In this document: positions 46,960 through 58,699 of the stretch, piece by piece
How positions within the stretch are numbered: the stretch's first letter is position 1
Layout of the letters: each line of letters begins with the position of its first letter
Source of the DNA: Liolophura sinensis
Taxonomy: Eukaryota > Mollusca > Polyplacophora > Chitonida > Chitonidae
Length of the DNA: 64,000 bases
Reading direction: 5' to 3'
Assembly: GCF_032854445.1 (NCBI RefSeq)
Contig: NC_088299.1
Location: forward strand, 16,363,608-16,427,607
Made by a program: the position numbers and the translations under genes
The notes under the pieces: model-generated
The model's database searches: none
Told to the model about the DNA's origin: nothing
Seen by the model: the letters and a program-made list of their open reading frames with translations, nothing else

Positions 46960-47700
46960 CATGTTCAGGTAACAGATATGTTCATTTGGGACACACCTGG
47001 GCATCATCACAAAGATATACATGTTCAGGTAACAGGTTAACTTGGGACACACCTGTGCCTCATTACAAAGGTATACATGTTCAGATCAACAGCTTCACTT
47101 AGGACACACCTGTGCATCATTACAAAGGTTACATACACGTTCAGGTAACAGGTTAACTTGAGACACACCTGGGCACCATCACAAAGATATACATGTTCAG
47201 GTAACAGGTTAACTTGGGACACACCTAGGCATCATCACAAAGATGTACATGTTCAGGTAACAGGTTAACTTGGGACACACCTAGGCATCATCACAAAGAT
47301 GTACATGTTCAGGTAACAGGTTAACTTGGGACACACCTAGGCATCATCACAAAGATATACATGTTCAGATCAACAGCTTCACTTAGGACACACCTGTGCA
47401 TCATTACAAAGGTTACATACACGTTCAGGTAACAGCTTCACTTAGGACACACCTGTGCATCATTACAAAGGTTACATATATATGTTCAGGTAACAGGTTC
47501 ACCTGGGACACACCTGGGCACCATCACAAAGATATACATGTTCAGGTAACAGGTTCACTTGGGACACACCTGGGCACCATCACAAAGATATACATGTTCA
47601 GGTAACAGGTTCACTTGGGACACACCTGGGCATCATCACAAAGGCATACATGTTCAGGTAAAAGATATGTTCAATTGGGTCAAACCTGTGCATCATTGCA
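46960..47700. repeat. tandem repeat, 56-bp unit, about 13 copies
   Basis: Units share TACATGTTCAGGTAACAGG, TTAACTTGGGACACACCTG and GCATCATCACAAAG. Variants (ATCAACAGCTTCACTTAGG) recur, suggesting block duplications. Confidence 0.97.
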
Positions 47701-47829
47701 GAGTGCAGACAGTAACAAGCAGTTGGTAGTGCTGGTTCTGAGATCCCAGGACAGTCACATCATCCACACATCAAACACTGGTTCTTCTGCAGTAAGAATC
47801 AGGCCCCCCAAGCTCGCCTGTGTCCTCTA

Positions 47830-49590
47830 ACCTGTCCAGCACCCAGTCTGAACATGTGTAATCAGGTTTTGGAAACCATAAGTTGGGTTTTATCAGAAGG
47901 GAGCTGGCATTGAGACAGAGCAGAACCCTCTGGGAGAGAAGCTGCTTTCTATCACTCTGTCCCCCAACCTGATCGGCCTGGACAACTTACACTCAATTTT
48001 TCACTGTGATCTAGTCTTAGGAGAGTGTGGCCCAGCCTCTGGACAGGGGCCGGCTGCCTGGTTCCACCCCCCTGTGTAACTAATCTGCTGTAATGTTGGG
48101 GCACAATACTGACAGCAAACAAAATGCCAGGAATGTCTGTGTTAACTCAAGAGTCCTGAGGCCACATAAGCCAGACAAGCAGACCCAGGCTTTAACAGTG
48201 GGCCTTGCTCCAAACTTGGGCCAATTCATAAGGATTAGCAGGTGATTAGTCACCAGTGACCACATGTTATTTCAATTCCCACCAGCTCTGTTTACCATCA
48301 CCCTTATTAAATTTTAAAACTTTAAATTAACAGTAACGATTGTATTTAGCAAAACCAGGTGTCAGTAGAACACAAACTTGGGCTGTTGTGATGACTACAA
48401 CCCAAAACATCCAATTAAAGACCCTTTAATCAATTTATTTAATCAATAAATAATAATTTAATCAATTATTTATGAATCATAAGTGTCATCAGAATTTTGT
48501 ATAAAAAGTGAAATAGGTAAATAAAAATCATAATAAATATGAGATGGGTAAATTTTGGATTTCAATTTTAAAGTAACTAGAAAAACTGGTTTATTCAGAA
48601 ACTACCCCTTTAATAATCATGTTGCTAAACAAAACTTTCTCATTTGCTGATATTTTGAATTGTTCATTGACGAATTAAAGCATTTCAGTTGATACAAAAC
48701 ATTATTTAAATTACGTTCCACGATACAATTTTGAGTAAAATTTCCAAACCTTAAGGAAAGGTCATACACTGTAATTATAACATTCTGCTGCTAACACAGC
48801 CTGATCACGCAAAAATGGGGTCAGTCGGTGGGGACTTTTTTTTTTTTCACTCTGCTTGATGAATGAATCTAGATTTTAAAGAAATTAACATTGAGAGAAA
48901 AAAATTCCATGTTAGGCCTACTAAAACCCTTTTATTTTTTATGAGTATCAATCGGTTTGCCTCAACAAACATGTATTTATAATTATTTCTTATGATCAAG
49001 AAATTTTATCATTTTAATTAACCTGCTAGGTGTTCTTGTTTAAATATGATTTGAAATGTGACTGAAGTCAAAACTGGCCTCAAGAAGATGGCAATCGAAA
49101 TTAAGAAAACAAAGCACCAGACCAGTTTTGAAAATCATTGATTGTCAGAACAAACAGTTGAAATTCTCAGCTTCAAAGTACTTTTTCCTGAATACAGACT
49201 TGATCTGATTTTGATTACGATTATATTTTGCCGTCCAGCTTTCAGCGAGTTGAGTCATGGAACGAATAGTTGAGACATAGCAGACAATGTTCAGATGATA
49301 GAGCAGGATTATGTCCCATTCTGCCAAAATTCAAGAACAAAGAAACTAGAATATTGAGGATGCTAATCTATTTATTCAGTTATGATGCAATGCCCAATAC
49401 TTCTGTTCCCAGTGAAATCTGTGAATTGTGAAAAGGCAATTAGGGACATGATTTTTCTTTCTGGTCTCCAGCCTCAGATTCTGTAGCATATGGTCAGCAT
49501 CACACGTTATCCAATAAAAGGAGGACTCCTCAGTTCCTGTTCACTGCTTACAGTCTGTACAGAGAGTACCACAGCTTTCCTTGTTCTCAG
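47830..49590. other. non-coding stretch
   Basis: No supported gene. The region from 48300 to 49150 is particularly AT-rich. Confidence 0.5.
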
Positions 49591-49626
49591 GGTCTGACTG
49601 CATGGACTCCCAACTCCTACCATGAA
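49591..49626 (+). CDS. weak candidate short exon
   Basis: The strong acceptor AGCTTTCCTTGTTCTCAG and a donor-like CATGAA|GTAAAC bound 36 bp encoding GLTAWTPNSYHE in phase 0. Very short; listed because of the acceptor strength. Confidence 0.15.
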
Positions 49627-50860
49627 GTAAACTCAAGTCAAAAATTCAGATGTAAAATCTGCTGTTTATTTTATAAAAGTTTTGGCCATCTTTCATTAGA
49701 ATGTCTGTGCAAAAAATATTTGTATTAATTTTTTTCAGTAGTAAGGGTTTTACGTAATCCACACATTGACATACGGGTCACTGTCACCTGATGGCGATGA
49801 CTTACAGGTAAAACAACTCACCAAAACTCCTCAACATTTTGGTAGGCACAGGAAAGAACAAATTTCACAACAATTTAAACCATGTTTTCATTTGATTTTG
49901 GACACGAAACTACATTAGTTGGGTCGGCCAATTTTAGAATTCTTGAGTATATATGGCTTTAATCAAACAACAATAAATCCGGTTTGCATAGAGCAATGCT
50001 GAACCACTGTGAGAAATGGAAGTCCGGAAATTACACGGCTATGCATTTTGGCATTCAGTGTCATATATAAGGGCAAAATTTGCCACAGAAATTGAACACA
50101 TCAAATTGATTCACTACTAACAAATAAATGCAAGACAGGTGGAAATCAACAATAAAGTTCAACATAAAAGTCAAAAACAAATTGATTTATGTCTAGCAAT
50201 TCCAGGTATCTCTAAATACAAGAAAAGATACATGTAGGCCCTACCTACTTCTGTTGTTATGTCTTTGATAGTCTAAAAATTACACAATTAAGCCTTCCAT
50301 TACAGCACTTCTTAATCCTCTTTGGCACATACAGTTATCCAAAGATAAATCAGATATTAAAATTTCCAGCCAGCTGTCACTAGCGTTGGTGTTCCTTTCC
50401 TGGACAAAATCATAAATTCCTCAGTTTAAGTGGAGCATTAGAACAAAGACAAAGGAATCTAAATGGAAATCAAGTGTATGGCTTTTCACTGTCGACACCT
50501 GAGTGGACAATTACCTAGCAGGTAACTCTAACCATCAGCTGGGCTAAAACTCGACTCGGTGAATTAATACAGGCACCTACAGACATGTACGTTCTTCAGG
50601 GGTAATGTTCTACATGGACTATAAAGATGAGTAAACTTTAATTACCCTCATTACATTCTAAGGTGGAGCCTGAATTGCACCTGTTGCATACCTGGATGAT
50701 GATGTCACATGTGAGAACCTATTCCCATGATCATTAGCGGACGGTTTCACCAAATGCAGTTAAACATTCTAATATTAATTACTCAGCCCAAAGCAATTCT
50801 GACCAAAGCTGTGTATGACACAGGTTGTTCAGCGCTGCTATGAAATGATCATTTGCTGGT
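49627..50860. other. non-coding stretch with a possible SINE trace
   Basis: ATTCTTGAGTATATATGGCTTTAATCAAACAACAATAAAT at 49937-49978 (seen in pieces) resembles a decayed SINE family A 3' end, plus orientation. Nothing else is supported. Confidence 0.4.
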
Positions 50861-50864
50861 GAGT

Positions 50865-51620
50865 CAATACCTTATATATACTTCTCGTGTATTACAAGAG
50901 AACAAATTATTACACGTCAATCCCTGGCTTATACAGTATATATACTACTCCTCTATTACAAGAGAACAAATTAATACATGTCAATCCCTGGCTTATATAT
51001 ATTACTACTGTATTACAAGAGAACAAATTATTACATGTCAATCCCTGGCTTATATATACTACTACTGTATTACAAGAGAACAAATTATTACATGTCAATC
51101 CCTGGCTTATATATATTACTCCTGTGTTACAAAAGAACAAATTAATACATGTCAATCCCTGGCTTATATATATACTACTACTGTATTACAAGAGAACAAA
51201 TTATTACATTCAATCCCTGGCTTATATATACTACTACTGTATTACAAGAGAACAAATTATTACATGTCAATCCCTGGCTTATATATATTACTACTGTATT
51301 ACAAGAGAACAAATTATTACATGTCAATCCCTGGCTTATATATACTACTACTGTATTACAAGAGAACAAATTATTACATGTCAATCCCTGGCTTATATAT
51401 ATTACTCCTGTGTTACAAAAGAACAAATTATTACATGTCAATCCCTGGCTTATATATATACTACTACTGTATTACAAGAGAACAAATTATTACATGTCAA
51501 TCCCTGGCTTATATATACTACTACTGTATTACAAGAGAACAAATTATTACATTAAATCCCTGGCTTATATATACTTCTACTGTATTACAAGAGAACAAAT
51601 TATTACGTCAATCCCTGGCT
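50865..51620. repeat. tandem repeat, about 57-bp unit, 13 copies
   Basis: Units share ATGTCAATCCCTGGCTTATA and TATTACAAGAGAACAAATTA. The open frames that cross it (up to 256 codons) are artefacts of the repeat. Confidence 0.97.
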
Positions 51621-51684
51621 TGAATGCAATGTAATAATCATCAGACATCATAAGATGCTCCATTCTGCTCCTTGTACATGAGAA

Positions 51685-51775
51685 TATTATTTATTTATCT
51701 GAATTGTTTTCTATGCTGTACTCAAGAATATTTCGATTACATGATAGCAGCCAGTATTATGGTGGGTGGAAATCA
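51685..51775 (-). mobile_element. SINE family A, 5'-truncated copy
   Basis: ATTATTTATTTATCTGAATT, TGTACTCAAGAATATTTCGA and CAGTATTATGGTGGGTGGAA match the SINE 3' half. Confidence 0.75.
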
Positions 51776-51959
51776 GTTGAATACTACATTATTAAACAAA
51801 ATGGCAGTCAGACAGAATGCAAAATGCAGCTTAATGCAAACCTACTTTCTGCAAACCTTTTGTTTCAATGTGGAAGCCTGATCATCATAATAATAACAGT
51901 AACAAGAAACAATTTTAATCCAGGCAGAAATCATTACTTCCAACAGTTCCACAAGCTCT

Positions 51960-53150
51960 GACGTTCCTCCCCAAAATGAAACGAGTCAGGAATAAGTTTC
52001 CTGCTATTAGGCTCAGCTGGACATGAAACGCCCGCCAGCTTTTCTTAGCAATCACCCAATCATGCATTCTTTAAGTGGTGCATACAATTGGCTGTGGAGA
52101 ACATCCATCATTCCAATAAAGATCTAAATATAGCTCTTCACCACACATGGCAGTAATTGGTTGTCTCAAATCCAAGCTTCATTCTGTCCACAAAATTAGC
52201 TGTATAGAACAGTAATAATAGTCAACATCCTGATTGTTTTTTTTTCGCTGAAGCACTGTTGCTATTTAGCGTATACAGGTATAAATCAAAATCCTTTTGA
52301 GTTAATAGAAGATTCTGAAGCAGCAAACATTATTAGTTCGAAATGCTTAAAGTCGTCATATCCGAGATCAGCGCAAATGCAATAAAATATTTTATGTTAC
52401 AGGTATCTTAAAGTTGAACAGCTCAAATAATTACCTTTCACAAAATATCAACCTTCTTCACGCTAGTGACACATGTACCATTCCAAATCAGTAATAAGAT
52501 TCCTAAAATTTAGAAAGTCATTACAACTTCTCTTAAACTTTAGAATTATTTATCATTATGAACATTATAGGTACAAATTTGATATTTACTGATTGGCAAT
52601 ACTCTGAGCTATTCTTGTTAAATACAGAACATTTGATTTGATAAGCAAATACAGATTTTTCGCTCAAAACGTCCAGCAGGGCCTCTATAAACTAGGTTTA
52701 TTTCAACCTAGGTTATCTGCCCAAATAGAGTGGTCAGAAAATTGTAGCACTTGCTAAACAAGTTAACAGTTAGATAAACAAAACAAAAATGTAAGCAAGC
52801 CTTCAACATCCACCTTTGACCTTGATCACTCAAGGTCAAACTTGAGCCTCACTCAAGGTCAAACTACAACAAAGTACAACCATACTGTACATCTCAACAC
52901 CAACAAAGTCTAAACTCATTCCAGACTTGGTACAAATTCAAACCAGGAACCAATACAAATACAGACACCAACACTTTCCCACATCCTCACAATGCCTCAA
53001 TAATACCTCAAACTGCTTCCTCTTATAACACACTGATCCCCTGATTTTCTTGTTTCGTATTTTATGAGAAAAAAAATAAAATTTTTAACACATACTCAAG
53101 AGCCATGGATGTCTTGGAATACATGTATACAGCCTGGGTTAATCGTGTAC
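51960..53150. other. non-coding stretch
   Basis: A short direct duplication of ACTCAAGGTCAAACT at 52830-52865. No gene supported. Confidence 0.5.
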
Positions 53151-53182
53151 CAGTGAGGATGCAGGAGCAGATGTTCAAGTTA

Positions 53183-53257
53183 TCATTCCTCTGCCCCCCA
53201 GAAGAAACACTTAAGAAAATTTTCTTCTTTGGAGAGAGGCAGGTGTTCTGCGGACTT
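53183..53257 (-). CDS. candidate terminal exon, unknown protein
   Basis: On the minus strand the acceptor CTGCTGATTACTTTAG opens a phase-0 frame of 24 codons (KSAEHLPLSKEENFLKCFFW...) ending in adjacent stops TGA TAA. The alternative frame is open further (109 bp, SPQNTCLSPKKKIFLSV) to a weak GTACAC donor. The short length limits confidence. Confidence 0.22.
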   Translation of the reverse strand, partial: KSAEHLPLSKEENFLKCFFWGAEE

Positions 53258-53269
53258 CTAAAGTAATCA

Positions 53270-54614
53270 GCAGTGAGCTCCAGACAGATGTGAAAGAATG
53301 GGCCAATTCCAACAATCAGTAGCCACCACTGCTGCTAATTCAATGGCTCACACTTTTACGGCAAATTAAGCAAGTCCCTAGGGAAATAGAGAGAAGTGTC
53401 AGCCCTGGTCTTCAAAACCCCTGTGTAATCCCGTGCATAAGCTCACAACAACTGCCAGCTTTCAAATCTCCACCACATGATTTACGTTCATTAGTATACA
53501 TCTATCCACACACACAAGGCTATATAGGTACAGGATCCAACCACTATATTCATGAGAGCAGTTTAGAAGCTACTATCATCATGGCACAGGAAACAACCCA
53601 TTTCGAAGATTTTTGTCCCATCCAAGAACCCTACATGTAAATGTAGATGCAGTCAACTCGACTATTTACAGCACAATCTACCATAACTGCACCATTTGTA
53701 TAGAGCTAAGTACAAATATGCAACATGACAACCTGGATATATTTTGGTATTGCTACTCTACTCACTATCAGCAGTCACTGTCCTACACACATGTAAATAA
53801 TAATAGTAAACTGAATAAATGGTTTTTCCTCTAAGTATCAAACAGGACATTTACTATTTTCATCTACACCATGGATGAGAATATCACATAAACACACAGA
53901 CCATCCTGGGAACATGGGGTAGCTCTTTACAATACAATATCACCATTAGGTGGACAGCTAGAGGTTTATCATAAGCAGGTGGTGTGTGAAAAAAGTTTAA
54001 AATCAAATATCTCAAATTTAATCAGGCTGGAGCTGGAGACTAAATTGATGCATCAGAGTCAGGAATAAAGCAAAAATTATCTCTGGGGGACTGGAGGGTG
54101 GAGAAATGACAAGAGAAATTAGAGGTTCAGGGATCCAGAGGTCTGATGAGAGGACCATCTGTGGGTGGGTTGGCGCACATGAGGGAGGGGTAAGGGGGTG
54201 GACAGGTCCTGTGATAAGAGCAAGAGAGGCTGACAGACTACAGCATTCCATCTTGTCCTAAAAATCTGCTCCAAAAATGTGCATTTTAAAAAGGTAAATA
54301 AAAGCTATATAATATTACCTTTGATGATGAAAGTTACATAGATCTAAACTTCAAGATCTAAACTTTAAACTTAGGGGTTTTATTAGGCACTTCATTGCCT
54401 AAATGCTATTATGTTTAAGCCTTAATTTTTCTCCCCCCTCTCCGCCCCCCCCCCCCCCCAATACTGGTCCCTCCAATGTTACAGCCTGGCCATAATCAGT
54501 GACAGGAACTGTACACTAATTATGGGCAATTTTATAAAACTAACATAAAAATATTGACAGAGTAAATACTTGATAACAAAGCTAAGTGTTGATCAGCTGA
54601 CACTGTCCCCACAG
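53270..54614. other. non-coding stretch
   Basis: A C run at 54445-54459. Plus-strand frame 53613-53834 and minus-strand frame 54018-54251 lack supporting signals. Confidence 0.45.
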
Positions 54615-54707
54615 ATTGGTGTCACTATCACAACGGAGATGTGGAGAAAGAGGGTTTGTGAGCAGGAGAGAGTCATCAGCAGTCAGCTCACCTCCTTATT
54701 TACACGG
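54615..54707 (+). CDS. candidate internal coding exon, unknown protein
   Basis: The acceptor GCTGACACTGTCCCCACAG and the donor ACACGG|GTAAAA bound exactly 31 codons in phase 0-0. The peptide reads IGVTITTEMWRKRVCEQE and then RVISSQLTSLFTR, a charged, helix-prone sequence. The segment is more GC-rich than its surroundings, and the other strand has no matching splice signals. I judge it one of the most convincing exons in the window. The family is not recognised, and the neighbouring exons of its transcript were not found. Confidence 0.48.
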
Positions 54708-55037
54708 GTAAAACATACTTCATATGTATAAGCTATGTGCATTACACAATCATCAAAGTCTACATGTATAGAGTTCTACTGTACTCTTCAGCTAACTAAT
54801 TGAGTGTATTTTTCATTGATTTACTTACTTAATTTTTTTTTTTTGGGCCATTCCGTCCAAACATCATTGAGCAGACAAGTAGAGGAAGAGAAGCACATGT
54901 ACTCATTGCTTCTCTTTTATTAAATTTTCTTAAAAAATTAAAAGAAAATTAGCTCATTATTTGCCATTCTTGTCATGAATACATAGCAGCTATATATCTC
55001 AATATATACTTATCACATAGCAGTACATGTATGTACA

Positions 55038-55259
55038 GTGGTAGACAGTATTATGTTACAACACAGAAAAACCAGCAAATCAAGGCGTGCTGATGAGATC
55101 TATATACCTTTTTATTTAAATGGCCACCATGAACACATGATCTCCCTGTGTTGTTTTGACAACACTGATATTACTGATAAAACAAACCAATGTTCAGGCC
55201 AAACATTTAAAAGACTACAGTCATATCACCATGGTCACCAGTGCCTCAATAGAACTTAA
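55038..55259 (+). CDS. open frame, possibly a terminal exon, unknown protein
   Basis: After TACATGTATGTACAG, an AG with a poor pyrimidine tract, a frame of 73 codons runs to TAA. It includes MLQHRKTSKSRRADEIYIP and SGQTFKRLQSYHHGHQCL. It lies 330 bp after the 54615-54707 exon on the same strand. The phase after that exon (0) does not match the best acceptor here, which argues against direct joining. It could be chance. Confidence 0.22.
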   Translation: MVDSIMLQHRKTSKSRRADEIYIPFYLNGHHEHMISLCCFDNTDITDKTNQCSGQTFKRLQSYHHGHQCLNRT

Positions 55260-55261
55260 CA

Positions 55262-55302
55262 CTTGACTGGTGATAAATTCTGTATTCAAGAATATTGGCT
55301 GC
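55262..55302 (-). mobile_element. SINE family A, short fragment
   Basis: TTGACTGGTGATAAATTC and GTATTCAAGAATATTGGC match the 3' domain. Confidence 0.45.
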
Positions 55303-55902
55303 AACTAATTAGCCCTGAGTTTTGCATTGTTGTGTCAGTCGGTCAACCAAATTTTGGACATCCTGTCTTTTAATTTGGGGCTCCTATGTTTTAACTTGTG
55401 GCCTGAGTGTTTAAAAAAGTTTGCACATGTTGACAAGAGCAGTCAAATTTATGGGTAAAAGAGTCTTTACCTAGCTACCTGCCCACAAAAAAACATGCAT
55501 CTTCACAAAAGCAGGCAAGTTGTGGATTTGAACACACAACCTCATTGGTCTGAAGCATGTTAGTCTCAACAAGACAAACTTCTGAAACATCCTGAAAAAA
55601 TTTACATCGCCACATGGCATAACTGTCTGACCAAAACAGATATATAGAAAAATACACACTGCAAATATGGCCAACATATTTCACTGACGGAAAAGCTCAT
55701 CCCTGTGAGCTAACGTATTCATCTAGTGTATCCCCCAGGCTTAACAATGCACAGGATAGCACAACATTCTAAACGCTATTGGCCAAAAAAGCCACAAGCT
55801 GAGAAAATATACAAGAGCACCTGATTTATTCTAAACACATATGTCCCCTCATACATCATGCAGACTTGAACTTTTTTTAAGATCAACCGAGTATGAGCCC
55901 AA

Positions 55903-55979
55903 GCCGAAAAACGAGACATATCTTACCTGCCGAAAAACGAGACATATCTTACAAGCCGAAGACAAGTGGTCTTACCTGA
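55903..55979 (-). repeat. three tandem copies of a segment carrying a 5' splice motif
   Basis: GCCGAAAAACGAGACATATC followed by TTACCTG occurs twice (from 55903 and 55929). A diverged third copy (GCCGAAGACAAGTGGTCTTA...) ends at the donor of the exon at 55976-56126. On the minus strand each reads as GTAAG. Confidence 0.7.
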
Positions 55980-56126
55980 GCACTATATACACCGTGCAAA
56001 TGGACACCTGATTGCTGTCTATTCTTTACCGACACCAACACATGAACTACAACCAATGACAGCTGAGAATCCACAAATTCCGGCTGTCCACCGCTGTTGT
56101 TGAATGTCAACAGAATGCCTTGGCAA
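55976..56126 (-). CDS. candidate internal coding exon, unknown protein
   Basis: On the minus strand the acceptor AAGATACTTTTCTTTCAG and the consensus donor GCTCAG|GTAAGA bound 151 bp. The frame is open with GILLTFNNSGGQPEFVD, then SQLSLVVVHVLVSVKNRQ, then GVHLHGVYSAQ, giving alternating hydrophobic beta-strand-like stretches. The exon ends in phase 0. No family is recognised. The plus strand also carries an open frame (MPWQLKEKYLIAGHN...NEMVKELKQ) from an AG at 56113 to TAA at 56277-56279. It is a rival reading, but without a donor on that strand. Confidence 0.4.
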
Positions 56127-56484
56127 CTGAAAGAAAAGTATCTTATAGCAGGCCACAACATTCTCCATGGCCTGCTACAAGGAAACACTTGCTCACCTGT
56201 CATGTCCAACGTGAATGAGATGGTGAAAGAGCTTAAGCAAAGTTGTAACCCAAACAAAAAGATAATCAAGTCATTATAAACTTGATCCTCTATCCCATGA
56301 AGGACAGTATTCACTGTACGTATCCAAGTACATATGATTAATGATGGCTACCTGTATTATGTAGTTTCTACCTGGCAATTTTCTGTCTGAATTAAGGTAA
56401 GATTTAATACTTGAATTTTGATCAGAGTGTAAAACCTGACAACCTTATTCCCAAAACATAATTCTTATACATGTAGGTGGCTAG

Positions 56485-56815
56485 TTGAGTGAGTGAGTGC
56501 TTAGGACTTAACATCTTAGCATCTTACTTAACAATTTATTCCGAAGGATTCCTTAGAGTGCATGTACCTGAAATGTGCCTCCTTGTTGCAGGACGGATTT
56601 TCACCACTCTTTAGCACTGCTTCACTGAGACAACTTATCGAAGACAAGTAAGCCGCCCCACCCGAGTCAATACACTGACACAGGTCAACCAGTCGTTGCA
56701 CTATCCCCTATCTGCTGAATGCCGAGCGAGGAAGCTAGAACTTCCTGTTGTATGGTCTTAGGTGTGACAAGACCCAGGATTGACCCTGGATCTACTGCTC
56801 CTGAGATGACTAGAT
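56485..56815 (-). mobile_element. SINE family B, nearly full-length copy
   Basis: On the plus strand it runs from TGAGTGAGTGAGTGCTTAGG through TGTGCCTCCTTGTTGCAGGA, AAGTAAGCCGCCCCACCCGA and GGTCAACCAGTCGTTGCACT to AGGATTGACCCTGG. On the minus strand the last is a B-box-like GGGTCAATCC, so the element reads on the minus strand with a tRNA-related head at the right, mostly lost. Confidence 0.8.
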
Positions 56816-57097
56816 GAAGATTTATTTATTTATTGTTCATATTTATGGTAAATTGTCAGAATTTCCTTCACCGATAAAAGTGATACCCAGCTACACGTAT
56901 ATGTAGAGATCGCGTTTGTTCTTACATTTTGATATTTCACACCCAGATGCTCTGACGTCGAAAAAGTAACATTTAGCTTTATGACATTCCAGTCCAAGCT
57001 CTGTAGGATGTTGTCTTAATACAAATCCAGTCAACTTCCACATTCAAACATCAGCAACAAGACATGACATCATACAAGACATCATGTACAATGTGTT
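56816..57097. other. non-coding stretch
   Basis: Nothing supported. Confidence 0.45.
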
Positions 57098-57180
57098 ATT
57101 TGTTTATTTATTCAGGGTTGAGCTGCTTTCCCAAAGAATATTTCACAAATACCACAGCAGTCTATCAAGGCCAAGGGTTG
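57098..57180 (-). mobile_element. SINE family A, diverged fragment
   Basis: TTATTTGTTTATTTATTCAG, AAAGAATATTTCACAAATAC and AGCAGTCTATCAAGGCC are a worn SINE 3' half. Confidence 0.5.
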
Positions 57181-57631
57181 CAATTTATTAGTTCAATCAG
57201 AAACAAGATGTAATGTCACTCATACCCCAGCAATACATATGGTTAAAAGACAAAACAGGGTGCAGTGATGTTTGCGCAAACAACTGACAGAGACTTTGTG
57301 TTATAGAAGTAACATGCACCTGATTGCTTAAAATCGATAACATGTTGATGCTTTGGACTGTCTCAATGTCCTTGATTTGGGGTACTCTGAACTGCGATAG
57401 CTCAGCTGTGCAACATCACAAAAAAAGAAGGTATGGTTTTTAAACTTCCTGTGGAATATCACTTTATTGGCGCATATGTACATCTTGTCTGGTGTTGTCT
57501 TTTAAGTTAATCCCTGCCCTGTACTGTTTAGTTAAACACCAATACGGCGATGTTGAAAATCATACTGTTGCCACAAGCGTATATATCCAGACGTCCATTC
57601 CCACATAGAACATACATGTCAGGATATAAAA

Positions 57632-57873
57632 CTACATGTAGACGCACGCATGTCCATGGCACACATCCTGCACCAGTATTATCAACCTTTTACATGCTGC
57701 TGTAAGGGAAATGGGAGAAGAGGGTAGAATTCCACATGACACAGGTGTTCTATTGTGGCCATGAGAGGCTTCCTGCCTATCAAGCTCGGACCACAGCCTG
57801 TACCGCCAATCTTACCTGTTAGCCGAGGCTGCCTACCACCTGCTCTAAGGCTGATAATCCAACTCACTCGCAC
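57632..57873 (-). CDS. possible two-exon C-terminal coding segment with a short intron
   Basis: On the minus strand a frame (SWIISLRAGGRQPRLT) reaches the donor GCTAACAG|GTAAGA at 57815. A 116-bp intron would end at the strong acceptor CATTTCCCTTACAG (57700). Joining keeps the frame open: ACKRLIILVQDVCHGHAC, then TAG at 57632-57634. Both splice sites are good and the phase fits, though one in three random joins would also fit. No family is recognised, and it may instead be untranslated. Confidence 0.25.
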
Positions 57874-57879
57874 CCTTTG

Positions 57880-58545
57880 TTTCAGTAAATAAAATGTGAC
57901 GCATAGCTAGTATGTCAATTTCAGACACTTTTACTTTAACATCACAATTCATGCAGATGACAAACAATCAACCTTTCCGTATACAGGCATACATTGGTCA
58001 GGTCAGGTTACTAGAAATGATTTTTAAGTTCGTGCAGGACATACATGTAATGACAAACTCTCCAGCTATTCACATTAAAAAAGTTACAATGCTATTTACC
58101 TGGCAGTTTTGTCCTGTGCCAAACAGTTGGCCCCTGTAAAAGTCCTGCGTGTTGGGGGACATGGTCCTTGTTCTGCTGTTAATTAATTTCCAAGTTAATC
58201 ATCAATTTTAATGGTAAAAAATTTTACATCCTTTTGTTTTTTTTTAAATATGTTTCTCTATCATCTTATTTTACAAATGCACTGTAACCTACATGTACCA
58301 GTGTAACATTGAGAGTGACATATTGACAGCTACAATGTAGCTCATGTGAAATTAACACAGCCACTTGTGTACCGTTTGTGTGATCCAAAGGTATTACACA
58401 TTAGCAGAGCTTGCACTGACTATTTGAGAAGAAGGCTACCATGGAAAAGTAGCCAGCTACCTGACAGTGAATTAAATGAAGTAAAATTAAAGCACTAATG
58501 GGCAAAGTAGCTGGCTACCTGCTCCGTTTTTGTTTTGCTACCCTG
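57880..58545. other. non-coding stretch with a palindromic motif
   Basis: AGTAGCCAGCTACCTG (58450) and AAGTAGCTGGCTACCTG (58505) are near-palindromes 55 bp apart, just before the MITE-like copy. No gene. Confidence 0.45.
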
Positions 58546-58698
58546 ATTCTTCAATCTTTTCAACTGCCTCTGCAACCAATACTTTGAAACACGCTCAGAG
58601 AACCATGGGGTGTAGTGAAATAATTTTCATGACATAAACAAATCATTTTTCACTATCATTGTATGCATAAAAGAGCATAAGTGGTTGAAAAGGTTGAC
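58546..58698 (+). mobile_element. MITE-like element, copy 4
   Basis: The left end ATTCTTCAATCTTTTCAAC and right end GTGGTTGAAAAGGTTGA are inverted complements, the clearest terminal repeats of the family. The interior GGGGTGTAGTGAAATAATTT and CATTGTATGCATAAAAG is shared. Confidence 0.65.
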
Positions 58699-58699
58699 G

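Noticed and set aside
46960-47700. Possible CRISPR array because of regularly spaced repeats
   Set aside because: Units are head-to-tail with no unique spacers, in a eukaryotic setting, and no cas genes exist.
50853-51634. 256- and 222-codon plus-strand frames
   Set aside because: Read-through of a 57-bp tandem repeat.
56097-56279. Plus-strand reading MPWQLKEKYLIAGHN...
   Set aside because: It competes with a minus-strand exon that has both a better acceptor and a consensus donor; kept only as an alternative in that entry.
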